From contig NZ_QOLA01000001.1 in NCBI RefSeq assembly GCF_003324565.1, positions 372,001-436,000 on the forward strand: a stretch of 64,000 nt of DNA, read 5' to 3'. Position 1 is the stretch's first letter. Every line of letters begins with the position of its first letter. Both the position numbers and the translations under genes were made by a program. Of the stretch, positions 1 to 8,121 are shown in pieces. The DNA comes from Streptomyces sp. SDr-06 (lineage in GTDB: Bacteria; Actinomycetota; Actinomycetes; Streptomycetales; Streptomycetaceae). The notes below the pieces were generated by a model. That model was not told the origin of the DNA, did no database searches, and was given only the letters and a program-made list of their open reading frames with translations.

Positions 1-314
1 CCGCCGCGCAGCCGTACGGTCACGGTCAAACAGCTGGTGACGCTCGGGTACGTGATCACACCGCCCGGGGCCACCTCCTTGACCTGCCCCTCCGAGACCG
101 TAGCCGCGAGCGGAGCCTTCGGCCCGCGCCCGACACCCGCTGCCGTCACCCCGTACCCGTCCTTCACCGGCTCGTGCGTCCGCGCCTGAGCCGGGGAACC
201 GGCCCCGATCTGCACGGCGACCAGCGCGACCGGAAGCACCAGGGCGCCCGCCGCGACGGCCCTCCATGCCGTGGACCGGCCGGGGGCGGACTGAGGGCGC
301 TGCGGGAAGGACAC
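1..314 (-). CDS. Secreted protein, N-terminal part (runs off window)
   Basis: A GTG start at 314 is preceded by AGGAG with 5-nt spacing. About 104 codons are visible before the left edge. The first 44 residues form a clear signal peptide: a basic N-region, a hydrophobic stretch of Ala, Leu and Val, and a likely signal peptidase cut after an A-Q-A motif. The mature part begins R-T-H-E-P-V and is rich in Gly, Val and Thr. The visible part does not identify a family. The reading frame stays open upstream of this start, but the signal peptide and ribosome binding site favour 314. Confidence 0.6.
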   Translation of the reverse strand, partial: MSFPQRPQSAPGRSTAWRAVAAGALVLPVALVAVQIGAGSPAQARTHEPVKDGYGVTAAGVGRGPKAPLAATVSEGQVKEVAPGGVITYPSVTSCLTVTVRLRG

Positions 315-738
315 GTGGACTCCTGGCTGGTGAAACGGGGCCCGGCCGCGCCTGTCCGGCGGCCGGAGGTCGGCCGCCAACTGTACGCAGGGGCCGGGGG
401 TGGCCGTGCGGGTGAGCCCCCATGGTGCGGGCGACGGCGCGCCTCCCGACGTGCTCCGGTCGTTGGTGGCGCGTCCGGGGTGGAGGGGTTCGCCTCGCCG
501 TACTTCTGCCACCGCCAACTGGCTGAACTCGGCCTGGCCCACGTAGAGTTCGGCGTTCGCGGCGTTCACCCGAATCACCCACTGCCTCCGGCTCACCGAG
601 GAGACCCGGCGTCATGCCACGCAGCTGCGGGAGGTCATCGGTCCGGCCTCTGTGGAGGCCCCGGTGCCATCCCGCGGGCCGACGCCCGCGCTCCACCGAA
701 CCGAACGCCGCTCGCGGCTCACAGAAGAGGGTTTCCCC
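315..738. other. Intergenic stretch, no convincing gene
   Basis: This gap lies between the leftward secreted-protein gene and the rightward dienelactone hydrolase gene, so it should hold both promoters. A minus-strand frame continuous with the secreted protein stays open to about position 580, but it has no good ribosome binding site and a less regular codon pattern. I do not call it a gene. No strong repeats were seen. Confidence 0.4.
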
Positions 739-1476
739 ATGTCCGATGTCCCCGCGATGTCCGCCACTCCCGTCGAGTACCGCCATGGTTCGTCCGTGTT
801 CGAGGGGCTCCTGCTGCGCGGCGAGGGCCCGCCCGGTCCCGCGCCCACGGTGCTGGTGTTCCCCGGCATGGAGGGCCGCACCGGCGGCATGGTGGACCTC
901 GCCAAGGAGGTGGTGCCCTGGGGGTACCAGGCGTTCGCCGTGGACCTGTACGGGAAGGGTGTCTCCGGCTCCACCCCGGCCGAACTGCGTTCCCTCATGC
1001 AGCCGTTGATGGACGACCGTGCGCTGCTGGCGGAGCGCCTGGCAGCCGTGGTGGCCGCCGTGGCCGCCCTGCCGGAGGTGGACGCGTCGAGGATCGCGGC
1101 CGCGGGATTCTGCTTCGGCGGCCTGTGCGTGCTCGACCTGGCGCGGGCCGGTGCCCCCGTCACCGGCGTGGCGAGCTTCCACGGCGTACTGACGCCGCCG
1201 CCCGCGCCGTCCGGGCGGCGGATCGACTGCAAGGTCGCCGTCTTCCACGGCTGGGACGACCCCTTCGCGCGTCCGGACGACGTCACCGCGCTGGCCGCCG
1301 AGCTCACGTCCGCGGGCGCCGACTGGCAGCTCCTGGCGTTCGGCGGCACCGCACACGGCTTCATGGCGCCGACGGCGAACCTGCCCGCACTCGGCGTGAT
1401 GTACGACGCCGTCGCCGCCCGGCGCTCCTGGGCCGCGGCGAAGGCCTTCCTCGCGGAGTGCCTGCCAGAGGCGTGA
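739..1476 (+). CDS. Dienelactone hydrolase family protein
   Basis: A 245-aa cytoplasmic alpha/beta hydrolase of the dienelactone hydrolase (carboxymethylenebutenolidase) family. The catalytic triad is visible: Cys125 in G-F-C-F-G-G, Asp173 or Asp174 in W-D-D-P-F, and His206 in A-H-G-F. The length is normal for the family. The ATG at 739 is chosen over an earlier in-frame ATG at 652 because GAGG lies 8 nt upstream and homologues begin near here. The gene converges on the NRPS operon and is separated from it by a hairpin-rich 73-bp gap. The substrate is unknown. A trans-acting hydrolase role for the neighbouring NRPS is possible, but only its position suggests it. Confidence 0.88.
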   Translation: MSDVPAMSATPVEYRHGSSVFEGLLLRGEGPPGPAPTVLVFPGMEGRTGGMVDLAKEVVPWGYQAFAVDLYGKGVSGSTPAELRSLMQPLMDDRALLAERLAAVVAAVAALPEVDASRIAAAGFCFGGLCVLDLARAGAPVTGVASFHGVLTPPPAPSGRRIDCKVAVFHGWDDPFARPDDVTALAAELTSAGADWQLLAFGGTAHGFMAPTANLPALGVMYDAVAARRSWAAAKAFLAECLPEA

Positions 1477-1486
1477 GAGACCGACG

Positions 1487-1547
1487 GCGGCCGCGACGCC
1501 CACCTGTCCGGGCATCGCGGCCGCGCCGCGGTCAGGAGGTCCTGACC
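1487..1547. terminator. Convergent terminator region (two hairpins)
   Basis: There are two perfect inverted repeats in the gap between convergent genes. The first is GCGGCCGCGA at 1487-1496 with its complement at 1515-1524 (18-nt loop). The second is GGTCAGGA at 1530-1537 with TCCTGACC at 1540-1547. A third copy of GGTCAGGA follows at 1548-1555. There is no U-run, as is common in Streptomyces. It probably terminates transcription from both sides. Confidence 0.6.
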
Positions 1548-1549
1548 GG

Positions 1550-4402
1550 TCAGGACTCCGCGGGTGTGATCATCGAGGCGAGCACGGTGTGCAGGTCCTC
1601 TCCCGGCTGGGGCCGCAGCGCTCCCGCGAGTCGGTCCGCGCGGTAGTGCCACCGGTGGTCGAGGTCCGGATGCACCGCGTCGTCGAAGGTGACGACGCTG
1701 TCGCTGCCGAGCAGGGTCACCAGGGCGGCCGTCAGGTCGGACCAGGCGACGTGTCCGCTCACCGCGTTCGCCACGCCGTGGACCGGCGCGTCGAGGCAGG
1801 AGACCACGGCCCGGGCCAGCGCGGCAGCGTGCACCCAGGGCGCCCCGTACCAGTCGTGCCCGTCCGTGCCGGACGCGGGCAGGCTGATGGGGCGGCCCGC
1901 CCGCGCGGCCTGGTACAGCAACCCGGTGGCCCCCCAGCGCAGCTGGTCGCGCAGCCGGTCGTGGGCGCCCCACACGATGGGCGAGCGCACGGCGCTCGCG
2001 CCGCCGCGCCCCTCGGTGCCCGCGGCGCTCAACAGGAGCCGCTCGCAGTCGAGTTTGGCCTGCCCGTACGCGCTCAGCGGCGCCCGCGACGCGGACTCCT
2101 CCGCGACCTCGGCGACGGCGGGCTGCCCGTAGGCGTCCACACTGCTGACGAACACGAACGGTCCGCGGCGCCAGGCATCGACCATGGCCCCCATCGCCGC
2201 CACGTCGACGTCGGGGCGGGTGAAGGTGCACGCGGCGTGGATCACCGCGTCGGCGCCCCGGACCGCCGCGCGCAGGCTGTCGAGATCACCGAGGTCGCCC
2301 TCGACGACCTCGATGCCGTCGCCGCCGACCAGATGCGCGGACTCCGGGCGGGCCAGCGCGAGCACTGGCCTTCCCCGCGCGGCCAGTTCGCGCAGCACGA
2401 ACGCGCCGACCCCGCCCGTGCCGCCGGTCACCAGGACCGTTCCCGCACGTGCCCGGCGCGGGCGCGCGGCCGTGGTGGAGGCCGCCGCGACCGCCTTGGC
2501 CCGCTCCGCCGCCCGCGCGTCCAGGAGCGCCGCGACGGCGCGGGGTGTACGGGTCTGCATGATGTCGAGGCCGATGAGCGGCAGCTTGAGGGCGGACCGC
2601 AGGCGCTCGGCCAGCTGGACGGCGGTCAGTGAGTGGCCGCCGAGCGCGAAGAAGTCGTCGTCCGGGCCCGGACGCTGGTCGAGCAGGCCCGCGAAGGCGT
2701 CGGTCACCGCGTCCAGGTGGCGGCTCCTCGGCACCGCCGGGCTGGGCGCGGTGGGCAGGCGGCCCGCCTCCACCGCGCCGTCGGCCGTGCGCGGCAGGGA
2801 GTCGAGCAACATGACGGTGGCCGGGACCAGTTCGCGTCCCAGTACGCCGCGCAGGTGGGCGCGGAGCTGGGCGGGCGAGGGGCCGCCGGTGCGGCTGAGG
2901 ACGGCGTAGGCAAGGAGTGGGCCGCCCGCCGGGTCCGGCACATGGGCGTCGGCGACCTCCGGGTGGGCCCGCAGCCGCACCTCGGCGGGGTGGGCGGCCG
3001 TGGCCCGCGGCCGGGCGAGCCGGCCAGGCAGCCGGGAGAGCGGGAGCGCCGGGTCGGCCGCCACCGCGCTCAGCAGAGCGGCGAAGGAGGCGCCCAGGTC
3101 CCGGCCCGTCTCCTCGTCCAGGGCGGCCCGCCCGTACTGCACCAGGCTCGCCGGGCTGTCCGTGTCCAGGAGACCGAAGGTCAGGTCGAACTTGGCCTCG
3201 CCAACGCCGACTTCGACGGGACGCGCCTCAAGTCCGGGAAGAAGCAGGGCCGTCTGCTCGCCGATCACGTCGGAGGTGACCCGCACCAGGGCGGTCCCGT
3301 CGTCGCCCCGGGCAGCGGCGCCGAGGCGTTCCAGGATCAGGTCGAAGGGCACCTCGCGGTGCTGCTGCGCTTCGAGCAGCGCGTCGCGTACGCGCTCGAC
3401 GAGGGTGGCGAAGGCGGGGTCGCCGGACAGGTCCACGCGTACCGGAAGGGTGTTGACGCAGAGCCCCACCAGGCCGCGCGTCGCCGGGCCCTCGCGGTGG
3501 GTGGCGGCGCAGCCGATGACCAGGTCGAGTTCGCCGGTGAGGCGGTGCAGCGCGGCGAACGCCGCGGCGAGGCCCACCGTGAACACCGTGGCGCGGTGTT
3601 GGCGGCCCAGCTCGCGCAGCGCGGGCAGCACCTGCGCGCCGAGCTCGGTGGTGCGGGTCCGCGCGGGATGCCCGGCCAGGTCGGCGGGTGTGGTGGCGGG
3701 GCGGGGCAGGCGGGGCGGGGTGGCTCCGGCGAGACGGCGGGCCCAGCGGTCCAGTCCGTCGTCGAGGCGGGCGGCCCCGGCGTGCTCGCGGCGCGCGAAG
3801 TCCGCGTACTGGGGCGGCTCGGCCAGGTCGGCGCGGCGGCCGTCGACCGCGGCGGCGTACAGGGCGGCGAGCTCCTCCGCCACGGTCTCCAACGAGCCGC
3901 CGTCGATGGCTATGTGATGGAACGTCAGCAGCACTGTGTGGTCCTCGGGCGCGTGCCGCAGGACGAAGGCGCGCGGGACCGTGCTCCGCGCCAGGTCGAA
4001 GGGGCGGCGGGCCTGTGCGGTGAGGAGGTCGGCGCCGTCGCCCGGCGCGTCCACCACCTCCACGGTGACGTTCTCCGGGGCGGGCAGCGGCTCCTGGTAC
4101 GGCTCGTCGCCGCGCGTGCCGTAGCGGGTGCGCAGGATCTCGTGGCGGCGCACCAGTTCGGTGAGCGCGGCGCTCAGCGCCGCCATGTCGAGCGGGCCGC
4201 GCAGCCGGGTCGCGAACGGCACGCTGTACTGGGCGCTGTTCTGGCCGAGGCGTTCCATCAGCCACATGCGGCGCTGGGCGCGGGTGAGCGGGGCGGGGCC
4301 GGCCTCGCGCGCGGGCGCCGGGGCGGTGGAGCGGCCGGCGGCGCGGGCGCGGGCCCTGCGCAGCAGCTCTTCCTGGAGGGCTGCGGAGGTGTCAGTGGCC
4401 AT
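1550..4402 (-). CDS. NRPS terminal protein: C - A-domain stump - PCP - extended SDR
   Basis: A 950-aa nonribosomal peptide synthetase and the last gene of the operon. Residues about 38-450 are a condensation domain with an intact HHxxxDG motif (H162, H163, D167, G168). Residues about 471-550 resemble only the C-terminal subdomain of an adenylation domain. The A1-A8 core is missing, and the A10 lysine is lost (P-R-T-A-D-G-A-V where P-L-T-x-N-G-K-V is expected). A carrier domain follows, with Ser591 in G-G-H-S. Residues about 650-950 are an NAD(P)-binding extended SDR domain (T-G-G-T-G-G-V-G at 659-666; Y779-xxx-K783). It is shorter than a thioester-reductase domain and reads more like an epimerase or hydroxysteroid dehydrogenase. 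The start overlaps the upstream gene by 11 nt. It may release or tailor the peptide reductively, which is inference. There is no thioesterase. Confidence 0.93.
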   Translation of the reverse strand: MATDTSAALQEELLRRARARAAGRSTAPAPAREAGPAPLTRAQRRMWLMERLGQNSAQYSVPFATRLRGPLDMAALSAALTELVRRHEILRTRYGTRGDEPYQEPLPAPENVTVEVVDAPGDGADLLTAQARRPFDLARSTVPRAFVLRHAPEDHTVLLTFHHIAIDGGSLETVAEELAALYAAAVDGRRADLAEPPQYADFARREHAGAARLDDGLDRWARRLAGATPPRLPRPATTPADLAGHPARTRTTELGAQVLPALRELGRQHRATVFTVGLAAAFAALHRLTGELDLVIGCAATHREGPATRGLVGLCVNTLPVRVDLSGDPAFATLVERVRDALLEAQQHREVPFDLILERLGAAARGDDGTALVRVTSDVIGEQTALLLPGLEARPVEVGVGEAKFDLTFGLLDTDSPASLVQYGRAALDEETGRDLGASFAALLSAVAADPALPLSRLPGRLARPRATAAHPAEVRLRAHPEVADAHVPDPAGGPLLAYAVLSRTGGPSPAQLRAHLRGVLGRELVPATVMLLDSLPRTADGAVEAGRLPTAPSPAVPRSRHLDAVTDAFAGLLDQRPGPDDDFFALGGHSLTAVQLAERLRSALKLPLIGLDIMQTRTPRAVAALLDARAAERAKAVAAASTTAARPRRARAGTVLVTGGTGGVGAFVLRELAARGRPVLALARPESAHLVGGDGIEVVEGDLGDLDSLRAAVRGADAVIHAACTFTRPDVDVAAMGAMVDAWRRGPFVFVSSVDAYGQPAVAEVAEESASRAPLSAYGQAKLDCERLLLSAAGTEGRGGASAVRSPIVWGAHDRLRDQLRWGATGLLYQAARAGRPISLPASGTDGHDWYGAPWVHAAALARAVVSCLDAPVHGVANAVSGHVAWSDLTAALVTLLGSDSVVTFDDAVHPDLDHRWHYRADRLAGALRPQPGEDLHTVLASMITPAES

Positions 4403-6230
4403 CGGTGTCCTCCGGCGTTTCGGGGCGCAGGTCGGTGTGGGCGGCGAGCAGGGCGCGTTCGACGAGCGCGGCGTGTCCGGCGACCGTGGGGGCGGCGAAG
4501 AAGTCGGCCAGCGAGAGTTCGACGCCGAGGTCCTCGCGCAGCTCTTCGGCGACGACGAGGGCCAGCAGGGAGTGGCCGCCCAGGGCGAGGAAGTCGGCGT
4601 CGGGCCGGGTCACCTCGCAGCCGAGCGAACGGCTCCACACCTCCGCCACGGCCTGCTGGAGCGGGGTCAGCGGCTGGGCGTCGGCGCCGGTGGCCTCCGC
4701 CGTGGCGAGGTCGGCGAGCGCACGGCGGTCCACCTTGCCGGAGCCGGTGAGCGGAAGCCGGTCGACGACGGTCAGCTCGTCCGGCACCAGGTGTGCGGGC
4801 AGGAAGGCGGTGAGGCGGGCCAGGAGCGCCTCGGGGCGGGGCACCGGGCCGGGGCCCGCGACCACGAAGGCGGCGAGGCGGGCGTCGTCGGGGGTGGGGC
4901 GGCGGACCGTGACGGCCGCGTCGTCCACCTCCGGCTGCTCGCGCAGCGCGTGTTCGATCTCCCCCGGCTCGATGCGGAAGCCGCGCACCTTGACCTGGTC
5001 GTCGGTGCGGCCGTGGAAGTCCAGGACGCCGTCGGGGCGGGCCGAGACGAGGTCGCCGGTGCGGTAGAGGCGGCCGAGGCCGGGGTGGTCGACGAAGCGT
5101 TCGGCGGTCAGCTCGGGCCGGCGGGTGTATCCGTGGGCCAGGCGGCTTCCGCCGATCCACAGTTCGCCGTGTGCGCCGTCGGCGACGGGCAGGCCTGCCT
5201 CGTCGAGGATGTGGGCGGTGGCACCGGCCACCGGTCGGCCGATCGGCACCGGTCCGTCGCAGTCGCGGTCGGTGACGCGGTGGGTGGTGGCGAAGGTCGT
5301 GGTCTCGGTCGGGCCGTAGCCGTTGACGAGCTCGACCCAGGGGAACGCGCGCAGCACCGCCCGGGCCGGCTGGGCGGCCATCGCCTCGCCGCCCACGACC
5401 ACCGTGCGCAGCAGTGAGAAGACGCGGGAGCGGCGGGCGGCGAGCTGGTGGAAGAGCGCCGTGGTGAAGAAGGCGACGGTGACGCCGTGCCGCTCCACCT
5501 CCTTGGCCAGCTCCTCGAAGGAGGGCCGCTCCGTGGTGCACACCACGACGGCGGCGCCGTTGGCGAGCGCCGACCACACCTCGAAGGTGGAGCCGTCGAA
5601 TGTCGCCGGGGAGTGCAGCAGGACGCGGTCACGCGCGGTGACGGTGACGTAGGCCGGGTCGGTGACGAGTTCGGCTATGGCGCCGTGGGGGACGGCGACG
5701 CCCTTGGGGCGGCCGGTGGAGCCGGAGGTGAACATGACGAACGCCGTGTCGTCGGGGCCGGGCCCCTCGCCGGGCATCTCCCCGCCGGTCAGCTGCTCGT
5801 CGCCGGGCAGCGCGAGGGTGGCGCCGGAGGCTCCGGCGGCTTCGAGCAGCTTGCTGTCGCCGACGGTCAGCGTGGCGCCCGAGTCTTCGAGCATCGCCTC
5901 GGTACGGGGCCGCGGATGGGCCGGGTCGAGGGGTACGCAGGCCGCGCCGGCCCACCACAGCGCGAGTTGCGCGACCACGGTCCTGGCCGAGCGGGGCATC
6001 AGGAGGGCCACGAAGTCGCCGGGGCGTACGCCCTGCTCGTGGAGGTACGAGGCCAACCGCCGCGCTGAAGAGGCGAGTTGGGAGTACGTCAGGGTGGTGT
6101 CGCCGTCCGCCACCGCGAGGGCGTGCGGGGTGTGTGCGGCGTGCCGCGCCACCAGGGCGGGCAGGCCGGTCCGGGCCACGGTCACGGTCGGTTCCTTCCG
6201 GTCGTCGGGCAGGAGCTGGGGGTCGGCCAT
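4392..6230 (-). CDS. NRPS adenylation-PCP didomain protein
   Basis: A 612-aa two-domain NRPS protein. The adenylation domain has A3 T-S-G-S-T-G-R-P-K-G, A5 G-Y-G-P-T-E-T, A7 Y-R-T-G-D, A8 with R-G-F-R-I-E-P and A10 with the catalytic Lys in G-S-G-K-V-D-R. A carrier domain follows, with Ser554 in G-G-H-S-L. By eye-alignment to GrsA the specificity residues read roughly D-G-F-F-V-G-G-T-F-K. That is closest to codes I know for branched aliphatic residues such as Val or Ile; treat it as a guess. It has no condensation domain of its own. The ATG at 6230 lies one base after the upstream stop, so translation is probably coupled. Confidence 0.93.
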   Translation of the reverse strand: MADPQLLPDDRKEPTVTVARTGLPALVARHAAHTPHALAVADGDTTLTYSQLASSARRLASYLHEQGVRPGDFVALLMPRSARTVVAQLALWWAGAACVPLDPAHPRPRTEAMLEDSGATLTVGDSKLLEAAGASGATLALPGDEQLTGGEMPGEGPGPDDTAFVMFTSGSTGRPKGVAVPHGAIAELVTDPAYVTVTARDRVLLHSPATFDGSTFEVWSALANGAAVVVCTTERPSFEELAKEVERHGVTVAFFTTALFHQLAARRSRVFSLLRTVVVGGEAMAAQPARAVLRAFPWVELVNGYGPTETTTFATTHRVTDRDCDGPVPIGRPVAGATAHILDEAGLPVADGAHGELWIGGSRLAHGYTRRPELTAERFVDHPGLGRLYRTGDLVSARPDGVLDFHGRTDDQVKVRGFRIEPGEIEHALREQPEVDDAAVTVRRPTPDDARLAAFVVAGPGPVPRPEALLARLTAFLPAHLVPDELTVVDRLPLTGSGKVDRRALADLATAEATGADAQPLTPLQQAVAEVWSRSLGCEVTRPDADFLALGGHSLLALVVAEELREDLGVELSLADFFAAPTVAGHAALVERALLAAHTDLRPETPEDTDGH

Positions 6231-6231
6231 G

Positions 6232-8121
6232 TCAGGACCCCGGCGTGCGGGCCGCCGCGCGGCGCTTGTCGAGCACGGCGGCGATGGCCCGCAGATCGGG
6301 CTGGCGCAGCAACTCCGGTGCCCGCAGCCGCACATGGGACTCGCGCTCCAGGACTTCCAGGAGCCGCGCCGCGAGCAGGGAGGTGCCTCCGGCGTCGGTG
6401 AAGTTGTCCTCCAGTGTCGTCTCGGGGCGGCCGAGCAGGTCGCGGACCGCGGCGAGCACGAGCAGTTCGTCGGCGCTCGCGCCGTCCGGCAGCGTGGCGG
6501 CGTCGGCGGCGCTTCCCGGTGCCTCTTCGGCGTGCTTCAGGAGGGCGTGCCGGTCCACCTTGCCGTTGGCGTCCAGGGGGAAGGAGTCCACGACGCGCAG
6601 CGTCGAGGGCACCGCCTGCTCGGGCAGCCAGGTCCGGACGGCGGCCAGCAGTTCGTCGGCCGCGGGGGTGGCGCCGGCCGCCGGCAGGACGTACGCGACG
6701 AGCCGCGCGCGGCCCTCGGCGTCGCGGGGGGCGGTGACCACGGCGCTCAGCACGGCGGGGTCGTGTTCGAACGCGGCCTCGACCTCGGCGGGTTCGATGC
6801 GGACCCCGCTGATCTTGACTTGGTCGTCGAGGCGGCCGAGGAAGACGAGGCGTCCGTCCTCCAGCATCCGTACGCGGTCGCCGGTGCGGTACAGGCGGTC
6901 CAGGCCCGGCAGTTCGGCCGGCGGGGCGGTGAAGCGCCGCGCGGTCAGCTCCGGGTCCAGGTACCCGAGCGCCAGGCAGGTGCCGCCGATGCGCAGTTCG
7001 CCGTCCGTGCCCCGCGCCAGGACCGTGCCGTCGGCGTCGGTGACGGCCACGGTCGCGCCCGCGATGGGAAGGCCGATGGGCGGCGCGGTGGCGGAGTGCG
7101 CGTCGGGGTCGTCCGGGCGCATGGTGTGGGTGGTGGTGACGACGGTGGCTTCGGCGGGGCCGTAGGCGTTGTGGACGGTGGCGGTCACATCGGGGCCGGG
7201 GCGGCGGCGCATCCGGTCGCCGCCGACCATGAGGTGCCGGAGCTTCAGGCCCTGCGGCCAGGGGCGGTCGAGAAGTGGCTCGATCATGGGGGTGGCCGAC
7301 ACGGCGACGGTGACCTCGGCCTCGCGCCACCAGTCGGTGAGCGCGGCCGGGTCCCAGCGGACCTCGTCGGGGGCGGGTATGAGTGCGGCGCCGCAGGTGA
7401 GGCCCGCCCACAGTTCGAGGAGGTGCGGGTCGAAGGCGACCCCGATCAGCAGGGACTGCCGGTCGCCGGGGGCGAGTCCGGTCTCGGCGCGGTACCAGTC
7501 CAGCAGCACGGCCAGCGAGGCTTCGGCGACCGCGACGGCCTTGGGCCGTCCGGTGGAGCCGGAGGTGAGCACGGCGTACAGGGCCTCGGGCGGCGCGGTC
7601 CGTGCCTCTGCCGCGATGGGTCCGAAGGACGCCACGACGGATGCGGCGGCGTTGGCCCCCTCGGCGGGCAGGGCCAACTCGACCTGATCGCCGATTTCAT
7701 GACGTGCCATCAGGACATTGGGGTCCCCGATGAGGCAGACGACGCCGATGTCCTCGGTGACCGCGGCGATGCGGCGCTCGCCGGGACGCGGGCCGAGTGG
7801 CAGATAGACCGCGCCGAGCCGGGCCAGCGCGACCGCCGTGACGACGAGGGCGGCCGAACGGTCCAGGCAGACCCCGACGAGGTCACCGGGCCGGACGCGC
7901 CCGGCCAGCGTCGCGGCGACCGCGTCGGCCGCCTCGTCGAGCTGCGCGTAGGTCCAGCTGGACTCCCCGTCGATCACCGCGGGCGCCTGGGGCGAGCGGC
8001 GGACCCACTCCTCGTAGCGCGCCAGCACCCCTGCTTCGGCGGAAACGGGGAGGGGCGCGCCGTGCAGCACACTCAGGGTGCTGTCCGTACCGGCCCGACG
8101 GTCCATCAACTGCTCGGTCAT
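6232..8121 (-). CDS. NRPS adenylation-PCP didomain protein
   Basis: A 629-aa A-PCP protein. Adenylation motifs are present: A3 T-S-G-S-T-G-R-P-K-A, A5 in the variant form Y-G-P-A-E-A, A8 with S-G-V-R-I-E-P, and A10 D-A-N-G-K-V-D-R with its lysine. The carrier motif is D-A-G-G-T-S-L, with Ser581 (G-G-T-S rather than the usual G-G-H-S). The specificity residues read by eye approximately D-P-L-V-M-G-A-V-V-K, which I cannot assign to an amino acid. The ATG start overlaps the stop of the preceding NRPS gene by one base (TGATG), so the two are translationally coupled. No condensation domain is present. Bond formation must use the C domains of its neighbours or the stand-alone one. Confidence 0.93.
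   Translation of the reverse strand: MTEQLMDRRAGTDSTLSVLHGAPLPVSAEAGVLARYEEWVRRSPQAPAVIDGESSWTYAQLDEAADAVAATLAGRVRPGDLVGVCLDRSAALVVTAVALARLGAVYLPLGPRPGERRIAAVTEDIGVVCLIGDPNVLMARHEIGDQVELALPAEGANAAASVVASFGPIAAEARTAPPEALYAVLTSGSTGRPKAVAVAEASLAVLLDWYRAETGLAPGDRQSLLIGVAFDPHLLELWAGLTCGAALIPAPDEVRWDPAALTDWWREAEVTVAVSATPMIEPLLDRPWPQGLKLRHLMVGGDRMRRRPGPDVTATVHNAYGPAEATVVTTTHTMRPDDPDAHSATAPPIGLPIAGATVAVTDADGTVLARGTDGELRIGGTCLALGYLDPELTARRFTAPPAELPGLDRLYRTGDRVRMLEDGRLVFLGRLDDQVKISGVRIEPAEVEAAFEHDPAVLSAVVTAPRDAEGRARLVAYVLPAAGATPAADELLAAVRTWLPEQAVPSTLRVVDSFPLDANGKVDRHALLKHAEEAPGSAADAATLPDGASADELLVLAAVRDLLGRPETTLEDNFTDAGGTSLLAARLLEVLERESHVRLRAPELLRQPDLRAIAAVLDKRRAAARTPGS

Noticed and set aside
315..738. 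N-terminal extension of the leftward secreted protein
   Set aside because: The frame is open, but a Shine-Dalgarno sequence and a complete signal peptide at 314 argue that translation begins there.
2633..4750. Long open frames antisense to the NRPS genes (also 5662-8733 and 8202-11936)
   Set aside because: They are Arg/Gly/Ala-rich translations of the opposite strand of clear NRPS domains. This is a by-product of G/C-biased third positions and shows no domain signal.
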